A program made the translations under genes and the position numbers. From an endosymbiont of unidentified scaly snail isolate Monju (GTDB lineage: Bacteria > Pseudomonadota > Gammaproteobacteria > Chromatiales > Chromatiaceae), in NCBI RefSeq assembly GCF_000801295.1, contig NZ_AP012978.1:2525001-2589000 (forward strand): a DNA stretch of 64,000 nucleotides. The letters run 5' to 3'. The notes under the pieces are model-generated. The model was not told the DNA's origin and did not search any database. It saw only the letters and a list, made by a program, of their open reading frames with translations. Positions 56,117 through 64,000 of this stretch are shown one piece after another. The number at the start of each line of letters is the position of its first letter. Position 1 is the first letter of the stretch.

Positions 56117-56767
56117 TCAGGACGCCTCGCACACCCGCACCAGGTGCCGCCGCCCGGTGATGCCCGGCACGCGCAGCGGGATCACCTCGGCGGCCAGCCC
56201 GGGAGGCAGGGGTTCGCGTTGCAGTTCTTCCAGCCCGGCCTTCATGGCCGCCCAACAGCCGCCGGGGGCATGCAGGTGTTGGGTCAGACGCAGCATCTGG
56301 TGCAGGTCGGCAAAGGCGCGCGAAGTAATGGTGTGAAAGCCGTCCGGGTCGACCAGGCGCTCGACCCGCTCCTGCACCACCGCGACATTGTCCAGGCCCA
56401 GGTCGATCACCGCATGCTGCACGAAGCGCGTCTTCTTGCCGTTGGAGTCGAGCAGTACGAAGTCGCTGTCCGGACACGCGATCGCCAGCGGAATGCCGGG
56501 CAGGCCGGCACCGGTACCCACGTCGAGCACCCGTGGCCCACGCACCCAGGGCAGGATGGACAGGCTGTCGAGAAGGTGACGGGAGACCATCTCGTCCGGG
56601 TCGCGCACCGCGGTCAGGTTGTAGGCGCGATTCCACTTGTGCAACAGGGCGAGATAGGCGAGCAGCCGTTGGCGCGAGGAGGTGTCGAGATCCAGCTCCA
56701 GCGCCTGCAGCCCCTGGTCGAGCTGCCGGCCCCAGCGCGCGGGATCGGCGTCGGGAAGCGGTTTCAT
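56117..56767 (-). CDS. rsmG: 16S rRNA m7G527 methyltransferase
   Basis: This 216-residue protein methylates G527 of 16S rRNA; loss gives low-level streptomycin resistance in E. coli. Motifs are LLHKWNRAYNLTAVRDPDEMVSRHLLDSL, the SAM loop VLDVGTGAGLPGIPLAIACP, and TSRAFADLHQML. ATG 56767 is preferred to the TTG six codons upstream. It is close to parA as usual, but mnmG, its normal neighbour, has been separated by the inserted genes at 56809-61326. Confidence 0.95.
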   Translation of the reverse strand: MKPLPDADPARWGRQLDQGLQALELDLDTSSRQRLLAYLALLHKWNRAYNLTAVRDPDEMVSRHLLDSLSILPWVRGPRVLDVGTGAGLPGIPLAIACPDSDFVLLDSNGKKTRFVQHAVIDLGLDNVAVVQERVERLVDPDGFHTITSRAFADLHQMLRLTQHLHAPGGCWAAMKAGLEELQREPLPPGLAAEVIPLRVPGITGRRHLVRVCEAS

Positions 56768-56808
56768 GCTGCTATTATCGAGCAAACTCCCACCGCCGGA
56801 CCAGTCTC

Positions 56809-57423
56809 ATGATCACCCTCTACGGCATTGCCGCCTCCCGCACTTTCCGCTGCCTGTGGATGCTCGAGGAACTGAGCCTCGAATACCGTCACGAGCCGAT
56901 CGACTACCGCGACCACGCGGCGCTGGACGCGCCGGCCTACCGGCAACTCAACCCCAACGGCCGCATCCCCACCCTGGTCGATGGCGAGCTGGTGCTGTGG
57001 GAGTCGATGGCCATCAATCTCTACCTGGCCCGTCGCTATGGCGTCGATACCGGGCTCTGGCCCGACACGGTCGAAGACGAGGGACGCGCCTGGCAGTGGT
57101 CCTTCTGGGTGATGAGTGAAATCGAACACTCCCTGCTCACGGTGCTGATGCACCAGCGCCTGCTGCCCGAGGAACAACGCAACCCCGAACGCGCCGCGCG
57201 CCATCGCGGCATCCTGCGCCAGCCCTTTGCCGTGCTTGAGCGGGCACTGGACGAGCGCGACTGGCTGGCCGGCACACGCTTCACCGTGGCCGATCTGAAC
57301 GTCGCCGCGGTGCTGAGCTGGGCGCGACCGGCTCGCCTGTCGCTCGAGGACTGGCCCGCGCTCGATGACTGGCTCGATCGCTGTCTGGACCGGCCGGCAC
57401 GCAAGCGGGCGCAGCGCAAATGA
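56809..57423 (+). CDS. Glutathione S-transferase family protein
   Basis: This 204-residue protein has the N-terminal thioredoxin-like domain (ITLYGIAASRTFRCLWMLEEL; NPNGRIPTLVDGELVLWESMAINLYLARRYG, whose Glu-Ser binds the glutathione gamma-glutamyl group) and a helical C-terminal domain (FTVADLNVAAVLSWA). Ser10 or a nearby residue probably activates the thiol. It is divergent from rsmG with only 41 bp between their starts. Substrate unknown. Confidence 0.9.
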   Translation: MITLYGIAASRTFRCLWMLEELSLEYRHEPIDYRDHAALDAPAYRQLNPNGRIPTLVDGELVLWESMAINLYLARRYGVDTGLWPDTVEDEGRAWQWSFWVMSEIEHSLLTVLMHQRLLPEEQRNPERAARHRGILRQPFAVLERALDERDWLAGTRFTVADLNVAAVLSWARPARLSLEDWPALDDWLDRCLDRPARKRAQRK

Positions 57424-57865
57424 GTCCTGGGTCGCTTCTTGTGCAGGCTGACTATACTCGTTCGTGAAGGAAACGCTTTCGCCCCTCATGGAGGAACCCA
57501 TGCGCGTCATCCGGACCTGCACGACGAGCCTTCACCGATACCGCTGCGTGCAGCCATGCCTCGCCCGCGCTCGCTGATCATCCTCGACCAGGAACGCAAA
57601 GTGGTGTTACGAGGAGAGGGTGCCGAGCCCGACCCTGCCCACGCCACCACTTCGGGAGACGCGCCAACAGGGGCAGCCAGTCGGTATCGAGGGACGCGTC
57701 TCGGGCAAGCCGCCACGGGCACGCATCGCCGGACACATCGTGCCTCAGTACCTCGCACGGTGGTCTCGAAAGATACAAGCTCCGGCCCGGGGAAAATCTC
57801 TCGGGACAATACCCGTCACGGGTGCTAGCGTGACGGGACAGACACGTCGTGCCCGGAGTCCCGAG
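57424..57865. other. Intergenic region between GST and P-type ATPase genes
   Basis: No convincing gene is visible in these 442 bp. One open frame (57439-57828) has no family resemblance and no ribosome binding site. The only clear structure is the inverted repeat at 57812-57837. Confidence 0.5.
57812..57837. promoter_or_regulatory. Perfect 9-bp inverted repeat upstream of the P-type ATPase
   Basis: CCCGTCACG (57812-57820) and CGTGACGGG (57829-57837) are exact complements with an 8-nt spacer. The repeat ends 28 nt before the ATG. It could be an operator for a dimeric regulator or a leader hairpin near the ribosome binding site. Confidence 0.45.
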
Positions 57866-60569
57866 ATGACCGAATCCGCATCCCGCACGACAACAGCCTG
57901 GCACGCGCTCCCGGTGGCAGAGGTCCTGCGTCGCCTGCATGGGAGCGAGACCGGCTTGAGTTCCGACGAGGCCCGGCGACGCACGCAACGCTACGGACCG
58001 AACCAGCTGCGCCCCCCCGGAAGGCAAGAGCCTGTGGCGACGCCTGCTGGCACAGTTCGACAATCTGCTGATCCATATCCTGCTGGTCGCAGGAGGGATC
58101 ACCCTCTTTCTGGGACACCGCATCGATGCCTCGGTGATCTTCGGCATAGTCGTGATCAATGCCCTGATCGGCTTCGTGCAGGAACACCGGGCCGAACTGG
58201 CGATGCGCGCCCTCTCACGCCTGCTCTCCCCGCGCGCCACGGTACTGCGGGACGGCCATTTCCGCGAGCTGCCCGCCGAGAAGCTGGTGCCCGGCGATAT
58301 CGTGCAGCTGATGGCTGGCGACCGCGTACCAGCCGATCTTCGGCTGTTGCAGGCACGCGAATTGCGCATCGACGAGTCATTGCTGACCGGCGAGTCCCAG
58401 GCCGCCGACAAACAGAGCGAGCCGGTCCTGTCGGGCATGTCCCTGGGCGATCGGTACAACATGGCACACGCAGGCACCAGCGTGGTGGCCGGGCAGGGGC
58501 TCGGGATCGTGGCAGCAACCGGAGAGCAGACCGAGATCGGGCATATCAGTGGTCTGCTGGCGAAAGTGCAGCCGCTCACCACGCCGCTGGTTCGACAGAT
58601 ACAACAGCTGGGACGCGTGCTCACGATCGGCATCCTCGGGGTTGCCGGACTGTTCCTTGCCCTGGGGATCTTCCTCCACGGGCAACCTCCCGGCGAGGTC
58701 TTCCTGGCGGCGGTCGCGCTGGCGGTAGCCGCCATTCCCGAGGGCCTGCCCGCGATCATCACGGCCACGCTCGCGCTGGGTGTGCAACGCATGACTCAAC
58801 GCAAGGTCGTGATCCGCAACCTGCCAGCGGTGGAGACGCTCAGTGAGGTGAGTGTCATCTGCTCCGACAAGACCGGCACCCTGACCCGCAACGAGATGAC
58901 GGTGCTACGCGCGGAGACGATACGCAACCGCTATCAGGTCAGTGGCACCGGCTATGTACCGCATGGCGGCTTCGAGGATGCAACCGGGCCGGTGAGCCCC
59001 CCGACACACCCGGAACTGCTCGAGCTGCTGCGTGCCGGGCTGCTGTGCAACGACGCCAGCCTCGATCACGACGCCGAGGGTTGGATCTGGCGAGGTGATC
59101 CTACCGAGATCGCCCTGCTCACCGCGGCCCTGAAGGCCGGTTTCGATCTGCACCGTGAGCGGGCAAGATGGCCACGTCTCGACGTGCTCCCCTTCGATTC
59201 GCACAACGGCCTGATGGCCACCTTGCACCAGGGCCCCGACGACCGCGCCCGGGTCTTCGTGAAAGGCGCGCCCGAGATCGTATTCCGGCGATGCACCCAG
59301 CTCGCCGACGCTACCCCTTTCGAGTCCCCGGCATGGGAGGCCCGGCTGCACGCTCTGGCGCGTAACGGATACCGCGTACTCGCCCTGGCACAACGGGCAT
59401 TCGACAGCGATGAGCGACATCTCGACCTGGAGGAGTTGCAGGATCTGCAACTGCTCGGCCTGATCGGCCTCATCGACCCGCCGCGAGAGGAGGCGATCGC
59501 CGCGGTCGCCGAGTGCCGGCAGGCGGGTATTCGGGTCAAGATGATCACCGGTGATCACGCGGTGACAGCGGCAGCGATCGGCAGGACCCTGGGCATCGGC
59601 GACGGTGATCGGGCGGTCGGCGGCGAACAGATCGAACAGGCGGACCAGCATCACCTGCGTGCACTGGCACTCGATGTCGATATCTTTGCCCGTACCAGTC
59701 CCGAACAAAAGCTGCGGCTGGTGGAGGCATTGCAGGACGCACAGAAGACCGTCGCCATGACCGGCGATGGCATCAACGATGCACCGGCCCTGAAACGCGC
59801 CGACGTCGGTATCGCGATGGGTTGCAAGGGTACCGAGACGGCACGCGAAGCGGCCGACATGGTGCTGGTGGACGACAACTTCGCATCCATCGTCGCCGGC
59901 ATCGAGGAGGGTCGCACCATCTATGACAATATCCGCAAGGCGATCCTGTTCATCCTCCCCACCAATGGTGCCGAAGCATTGATCCTGATCCTCGCCATGG
60001 CCCTGGGCCAGGTGCTCCCGCTGTCACCGGTGCAGATCCTGTGGGTGGACATGGTCACGGCGGTAACGCTGGCGGTGGCGCTGGCGTTCGAACCGGCAGA
60101 GCCGGATATCATGCGGCGACCACCGCGCGCACGCTCGGAACGTCTGCTCGACGCCTTTCTGCTCTGGCGGGTGCTGTTCGTCTCGACCCTGCTGCTGATC
60201 TACAGCTACGGTCTGTTCGCCTGGTGGCTGGAGCAGGGGGTCAGTCTGGAGCTCGCACGCACCATCGCCGTGAACGCGCTGGTCGGCGGCGAGATCGCCT
60301 ACCTGTTCAACAGCCGCTTCCTCGCTGCTTCCAGCCTGAGCCGGAGCGGCCTGCTCGGCAGTCGTGCCGCCCTGGCCGCCGTCGCGATGGTCAGCCTCCT
60401 GCAATTCGCCTTTACCGACCTCGCACCCCTGCAACGGCTGTTCGCCAGCGTCACGCTCGACGGTGCACACTGGCTCAGCATCCTCGGGGGCGGGGTCGCG
60501 GTGTTTCTGATCGTGGAGGCGGAAAAGGCCCTGCTGCGCCGCTTTCGAGCGCCGTTCAGCCGCGGGTGA
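57866..60569 (+). pseudogene. Cation-transporting P-type ATPase (P2 type), frameshifted
   Basis: Two frames together give about 900 residues. The first (from ATG 57866, GGAG upstream) carries the cation ATPase N-domain TAWHALPVAEVLRRL and RTQRYGPNQLRPP. The second continues EGKSLWRRLLAQFDNLLIHILLVAG and holds the rest: AAIPEGLPAIITATLALG in helix 4, phosphorylation site SDKTGTLTRNE, hinge MTGDGINDAPALKRADVGIAMG, and the C-terminal helices. The switch lies in a run of seven Cs (58012-58018); six would restore one frame. The helix 4 PEGLP motif is as in Ca2+ and related pumps; the ion is not certain. The 3' end overlaps convergent yaaA by 14 nt. Confidence 0.82.
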
Positions 60570-61326
60570 ACACCCAGGTATCGTCCTTCGAGAGCTCCGG
60601 GTTGAAGGCATAACCCGCATAATCGAAGTCCTTCAACGCCTCGACGTCTTTCAGGCGGTTGACGATGGCATAGCGGCTCATCAGGCCGCGCGCCTTCTTG
60701 GCGTAGATGCCGATCATCTTGTAGCTGCCGTCGTCGCGGCGTTCCTTGAACTGGGGGGTGATGATGCGCCCGGCCAGTTTTTTCGGGCGCACGGCCTTGA
60801 AGTATTCGTTGGAGGCGAGGTTCACCAGCACGTCATCACCCTGTGCCGCCAGCGCCGCGTTGAGTCTGTCGGTGATGATCTCACCCCAGTAGTCGTAGAG
60901 ATTGCGCCCGCGCGGATTGGCCAGTGCAGTGCCCATCTCCAGTCGGTAGGGCAGCATCAGGTCCAGTGGGCGCAGCACCCCGTACAGCCCGGAGAGGATA
61001 CGCAGGTGGTCCTGGGCGAAGGCGATGTCGTCGTGCTCGAACTGGTCGGCATTGAGCCCGGTGTAGACATCGCCCTTGAAGGCGAACAGCGCCTGCTTGG
61101 CGTTCTCGGGGGTGATGTCCGTGGTCCAGGCCTGGTAGCGCTCGTGATTGAGGCGGGCGAGCTTGTCACTGAGCTTCATCAGGCCGGCGATCTCCTCGAC
61201 CGATAGCCCGCGCAGGATGTCGATCAGCGGCTGGCTGTGCTCGAGCAGCTCGGGCAGGGTGTGGTCTTCGGTCGGCGCCGGGGTGTCGTAATCAAGCTTC
61301 TTGGCGGGCGATAGGACGATGAGCAC
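60556..61326 (-). CDS. yaaA: Peroxide stress protein YaaA
   Basis: This 256-residue protein has the DUF328 blocks [55 protein letters not shown] and [16 protein letters not shown]. In E. coli YaaA is induced by OxyR and lowers intracellular iron and DNA damage during peroxide stress. The start is GTG 61326 with AAGGAG upstream. It lies 11 nt after mnmG, so they are probably cotranscribed. Confidence 0.94.
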   Translation of the reverse strand: MLIVLSPAKKLDYDTPAPTEDHTLPELLEHSQPLIDILRGLSVEEIAGLMKLSDKLARLNHERYQAWTTDITPENAKQALFAFKGDVYTGLNADQFEHDDIAFAQDHLRILSGLYGVLRPLDLMLPYRLEMGTALANPRGRNLYDYWGEIITDRLNAALAAQGDDVLVNLASNEYFKAVRPKKLAGRIITPQFKERRDDGSYKMIGIYAKKARGLMSRYAIVNRLKDVEALKDFDYAGYAFNPELSKDDTWVFTRG

Positions 61327-61337
61327 GAGGTTCTCCT

Positions 61338-63218
61338 TCAGGCGGATCGTTTCTTCAGGTGGACCAGCAGCAGCGACAGCGCCGCCGGGGTGACGCCGGG
61401 GATGCGCCCGGCCTGGCCGAGCGTCTCGGGACGGTGGCGTGCCAGCTTCTCGGTGATCTCGGCCGACAGGCCCTTGACCTGGCAGTAGTCGAGGTCGGGC
61501 GGCAGGCGTACTGCCTCGGCCTGGCGCGCACGCTCCACCTCGTCGCGCTGGCGGTCGATGTAGCCGGCGTACTTGGCCTGGATCTCCACCTGCTCGGTGA
61601 CCTGCTCACGCAGGTCCGGGTCGATGTCACCCTCACCAACCAGCTGGCAGACTGCCGCGTAGCTGCTCTGCGGACGGGCGATCAGCTCCAGGGCGCGGGT
61701 CTCGCGACGCAGTTCGTCGCCCAGCAGCTCGCGCGCGCGTTCCGGGGCGATCTCACCGGGGCGCACCCAGGTATCGCGCAAGCGCTGTTGCTCGCGCTCG
61801 ATGGCCTCGCGCTTGCGCTCGAAGAAGGCCCAGCGGACATCGTCCACCAGCCCCAGCTCGCGGCCGATCCCGGTGAGCCGCAGATCGGCGTTGTCCTCGC
61901 GCAGCATCAGGCGATACTCGGCACGCGAGGTGAACATGCGGTAGGGCTCCTGGGTGCCGCGGGTGATGAGATCGTCCACCAGCACGCCGAGATAGGCCTG
62001 GTCGCGGCGCGGACACCAGGGCTCGCGCTCGCTCACCAGCAGCGCGGCATTGGCCCCGGCCAGCAGGCCCTGCGCCGCGGCCTCCTCGTAACCGGTGGTG
62101 CCGTTGATCTGTCCGGCGAAGAACAGGCCTTCGATGAACTTCGTCTCCAGCGAGGCCTTCAGGTCGCGCGGGTCGAAAAAGTCGTACTCGATGGCATAGC
62201 CCGGGCGGGTGATGCGCGCGTTCTCGAAGCCCTTCATCGAACGTACCAGCTCCCACTGCACATCGAAGGGCAACGAGGTAGAGATACCGTTGGGATACAG
62301 TTCGTTGCTCTCCAGGCCTTCCGGCTCGATGAAGATCTGGTGCGAATCGCGGTCGGCGAAGCGCACCACCTTGTCCTCGATGGAGGGGCAGTAGCGCGGA
62401 CCCACACCCTCGATCACCCCCGCATACATGGGCGAGCGGTCCAGTGCGCCGCGGATGATCTCGTGGGTGCGCGCGGTGGTGCGTGCAATATGACAGAGCA
62501 CCTGCGGCGGATGGTCCTCACGCCGACCGAGGAAGGAGAACACCGGCGCCGGGTCGTCCCCGGGCTGGACCTCCAGTACGCTGAAGTCCACCGAACGCTT
62601 GTCGATGCGCGGCGGGGTGCCGGTCTTCAGGCGCTCCACGCGGAAGGGCAGCTCACGCAGGCGTGCCGCCAGCGCATTGGCCGGCGGATCGCCGGCGCGT
62701 CCACCCGGATAGTTCTCCAGCCCGATATGGATGCGCCCGCCGAGAAAGGTGCCCACAGTGAGCACCACCGCGCGGGCGCGGAACTTCAGCCCCATGGTGG
62801 TGACCACGCCGACCACCCGGTCATACTCGACGATCAGGTCATCGACCGCCTGCTGGAACAGCGCGAGATTCGGCTGGTTCTCCAGTGCCTGGCGCACCGC
62901 CGCACGGTACAGGGTGCGGTCGGCCTGGGCGCGGGTGGCGCGCACCGCAGGACCCTTGCGCGCGTTGAGCGTGCGGAACTGGATGCCCGCGCGATCCGCC
63001 GCCTGCGCCATCAGCCCGCCCAGTGCGTCGATCTCGCGTACCAGGTGCCCTTTGCCGATGCCGCCGATCGCCGGGTTGCAGCTCATCGCCCCCAGGGTAT
63101 CGATGTTGTGGGTGAGCAGCAGGGTGTGGGCACCCATGCGCGCGGACGCCAGCGCGGCCTCAGTACCGGCGTGGCCGCCACCGATGACGATCACATCGAA
63201 GGACTCGGCATGGAACAT
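61338..63218 (-). CDS. mnmG: tRNA uridine-5-carboxymethylaminomethyl modification enzyme MnmG
   Basis: This 626-residue FAD protein works with MnmE to install cmnm5U at the tRNA wobble position. [21 protein letters not shown] binds [27 protein letters not shown] is a signature, and [13 protein letters not shown] and [15 protein letters not shown] follow. The helical C-terminal domain ([32 protein letters not shown]) binds MnmE. Full length. In many relatives it lies near oriC. Confidence 0.97.
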   Translation of the reverse strand: MFHAESFDVIVIGGGHAGTEAALASARMGAHTLLLTHNIDTLGAMSCNPAIGGIGKGHLVREIDALGGLMAQAADRAGIQFRTLNARKGPAVRATRAQADRTLYRAAVRQALENQPNLALFQQAVDDLIVEYDRVVGVVTTMGLKFRARAVVLTVGTFLGGRIHIGLENYPGGRAGDPPANALAARLRELPFRVERLKTGTPPRIDKRSVDFSVLEVQPGDDPAPVFSFLGRREDHPPQVLCHIARTTARTHEIIRGALDRSPMYAGVIEGVGPRYCPSIEDKVVRFADRDSHQIFIEPEGLESNELYPNGISTSLPFDVQWELVRSMKGFENARITRPGYAIEYDFFDPRDLKASLETKFIEGLFFAGQINGTTGYEEAAAQGLLAGANAALLVSEREPWCPRRDQAYLGVLVDDLITRGTQEPYRMFTSRAEYRLMLREDNADLRLTGIGRELGLVDDVRWAFFERKREAIEREQQRLRDTWVRPGEIAPERARELLGDELRRETRALELIARPQSSYAAVCQLVGEGDIDPDLREQVTEQVEIQAKYAGYIDRQRDEVERARQAEAVRLPPDLDYCQVKGLSAEITEKLARHRPETLGQAGRIPGVTPAALSLLLVHLKKRSA

Positions 63219-63417
63219 GGCTGAAAAAAGCGCTCGAAGGATGGTAAACCCTTTATTCTAGCGAAAAACCGCTGTGATCTACGGCACAGGCCGTGCGGGC
63301 TTTGGCACTGTGGCCGGCCGGCGCGCCATCGAAGCGGCGATCGAGGAACGGCTCGCGGAGTGAACGGTTTCGCATCCCCCGCGACAGCGGGTGACTGAAG
63401 GCCGACAGGAGCTGCGC

Positions 63418-63423
63418 TACACT
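63418..63423 (+). promoter_or_regulatory. -10-like box upstream of the secreted protein
   Basis: TACACT lies 32 nt upstream of the start at 63456; the -35 region (CTGAAG at 17 nt) is poor. The rest of the 63219-63455 gap shows no gene. Confidence 0.3.
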
Positions 63424-63455
63424 GGCCGCATCTCGGTTGAACAGGGAGTTGTCCC

Positions 63456-64000
63456 ATGAGGTCCGCTTGCGTTTTTCTGTTGTGTTTCGGCCTGCTGCTC
63501 GGCGGAGCGGTGACCGCTGCCGACCGTGAACAGGCCCTGCTTGAGGAGTTGCGGGCACTTGCGCAGAAATCCCGCGAACAGCGCGCCGCCGATCGCTGGC
63601 TGCAACGCGCGCTGGACGACCTGGTGGCGCGTTACGACCGCCCCTGGACCCGCACCCTGCTGTTCGATGACTTCCGCGATGGCGACTTCACCCGCAAGCC
63701 GGCCTGGCAGTTGATCGAGGGCCGTTTCACCGTGCGACGCAGTCGGGGCCTGGTAGCCTGGGACCGGCCGGTCGACGCGGCAAGCGACGCAGGCCGCAAT
63801 GACGATGCCGCGCAGGGTCCGGCCGACCCGGCCGACCTCGGCGTGGCACTGGTGGGTGTCCTGCTCGAACAGGCACTGGGACCGACCTCGCGCGAGGCGC
63901 AGGACGATGGGCGGCCCGCCGCCGAGCAGGATCGCCTGCGCCTGGCCAGCGGGCCCGACCGACTGCGCGTCAAGGCCAGCGCGACCAATGCCTTTGCGCT
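63456..64000 (+). CDS. Secreted protein of unknown function, N-terminal part
   Basis: The gene runs off the right edge; 181 codons are visible. A Sec signal peptide (MRSACVFLLCFGLLLGGAVTAA) is followed by a charged helical segment (EQALLEELRALAQKSREQRAADRWLQRALDDLVARY) and then WTRTLLFDDFRDGDFTRKPAWQLIEGRF, which resembles the start of a beta-sandwich domain of the kind found in secreted carbohydrate- or matrix-binding proteins. That resemblance is weak. GGGAG precedes the ATG. Confidence 0.7.
   Translation, partial: MRSACVFLLCFGLLLGGAVTAADREQALLEELRALAQKSREQRAADRWLQRALDDLVARYDRPWTRTLLFDDFRDGDFTRKPAWQLIEGRFTVRRSRGLVAWDRPVDAASDAGRNDDAAQGPADPADLGVALVGVLLEQALGPTSREAQDDGRPAAEQDRLRLASGPDRLRVKASATNAFA

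Noticed and set aside
57439-57828. A 129-codon open frame between GST and the ATPase
   Set aside because: No ribosome binding site, low-complexity basic composition and no family resemblance.
63219-63455. Possible oriC next to mnmG
   Set aside because: No cluster of DnaA boxes (TTATCCACA) and no AT-rich unwinding region; dnaA is not in the window.

Overview
The window looks like an origin-proximal piece of a GC-rich gammaproteobacterial chromosome. The evidence is gene order: mrcA-pilMNOPQ-aroK-aroB-damX-gltB-gltD-hemE, then glmS-glmU-atpCDGAHFEBI-parB-parA-rsmG-mnmG, an arrangement familiar from Pseudomonas and the Chromatiales. Coq7, the type IV pilus alignment operon and a GlrR-like regulator agree with this. 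I would guess a Chromatiales-like lineage, but nothing seen fixes a genus. dnaA/oriC are not in the window and probably lie a few kb beyond the right end.

Layout. 1-2.2 kb: start of a porin, rplM-rpsI and a [2Fe-2S] protein. 2.3-4.1 kb: a GlcF-like iron-sulfur protein and coq7. 4.2-22.9 kb (minus strand): a TPR-sulfotransferase, hemE, gltD, gltB, damX-like, aroB, aroK, pilQPONM. 23.1-34.2 kb: mrcA (plus), then minus-strand gltA, mdh, malic enzyme, rpmE, DUF3135, a Rof-like protein, a CPXCG protein, hemW and uvrD. 34.4-42.8 kb: a plus-strand signalling island. 43.1-56.8 kb (minus): glmS, glmU, an SlyD-type isomerase, the complete F1Fo ATP synthase operon, parB, parA, rsmG. 56.8-64 kb: a glutathione S-transferase and a P-type ATPase (plus), yaaA and mnmG (minus), and the start of a secreted protein.

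The most interesting locus is 34.4-42.8 kb. It encodes a PhnD-like binding protein overlapping a membrane diguanylate cyclase, a GlrR-like sigma-54 activator with several altered catalytic residues, a lone receiver, a coiled-coil protein, a transmembrane protein with a C-terminal OmpA-like domain, a Rab/MglA-like small GTPase and a hybrid histidine kinase. The last five genes are tightly packed and look like one system linking a GTPase switch to the cell envelope.

Small mobile elements mark the left third. Three elements are bounded by inverted CCACAGAGGACACAGAG-type arms; one carries a GxxExxY gene with a frameshift. A separate 160-bp MITE with perfect 19-bp ends sits at the end of the damX-like gene and supplies its stop codon. 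A 27-bp dispersed repeat occurs three times.

Four coding sequences carry single-base frameshifts (GxxExxY, diguanylate cyclase, OmpA-like protein, P-type ATPase), mostly at homopolymer runs. The pilN/pilO junction reads ATCA where ATGA is expected. These could be real lesions or sequence errors; reads would decide.
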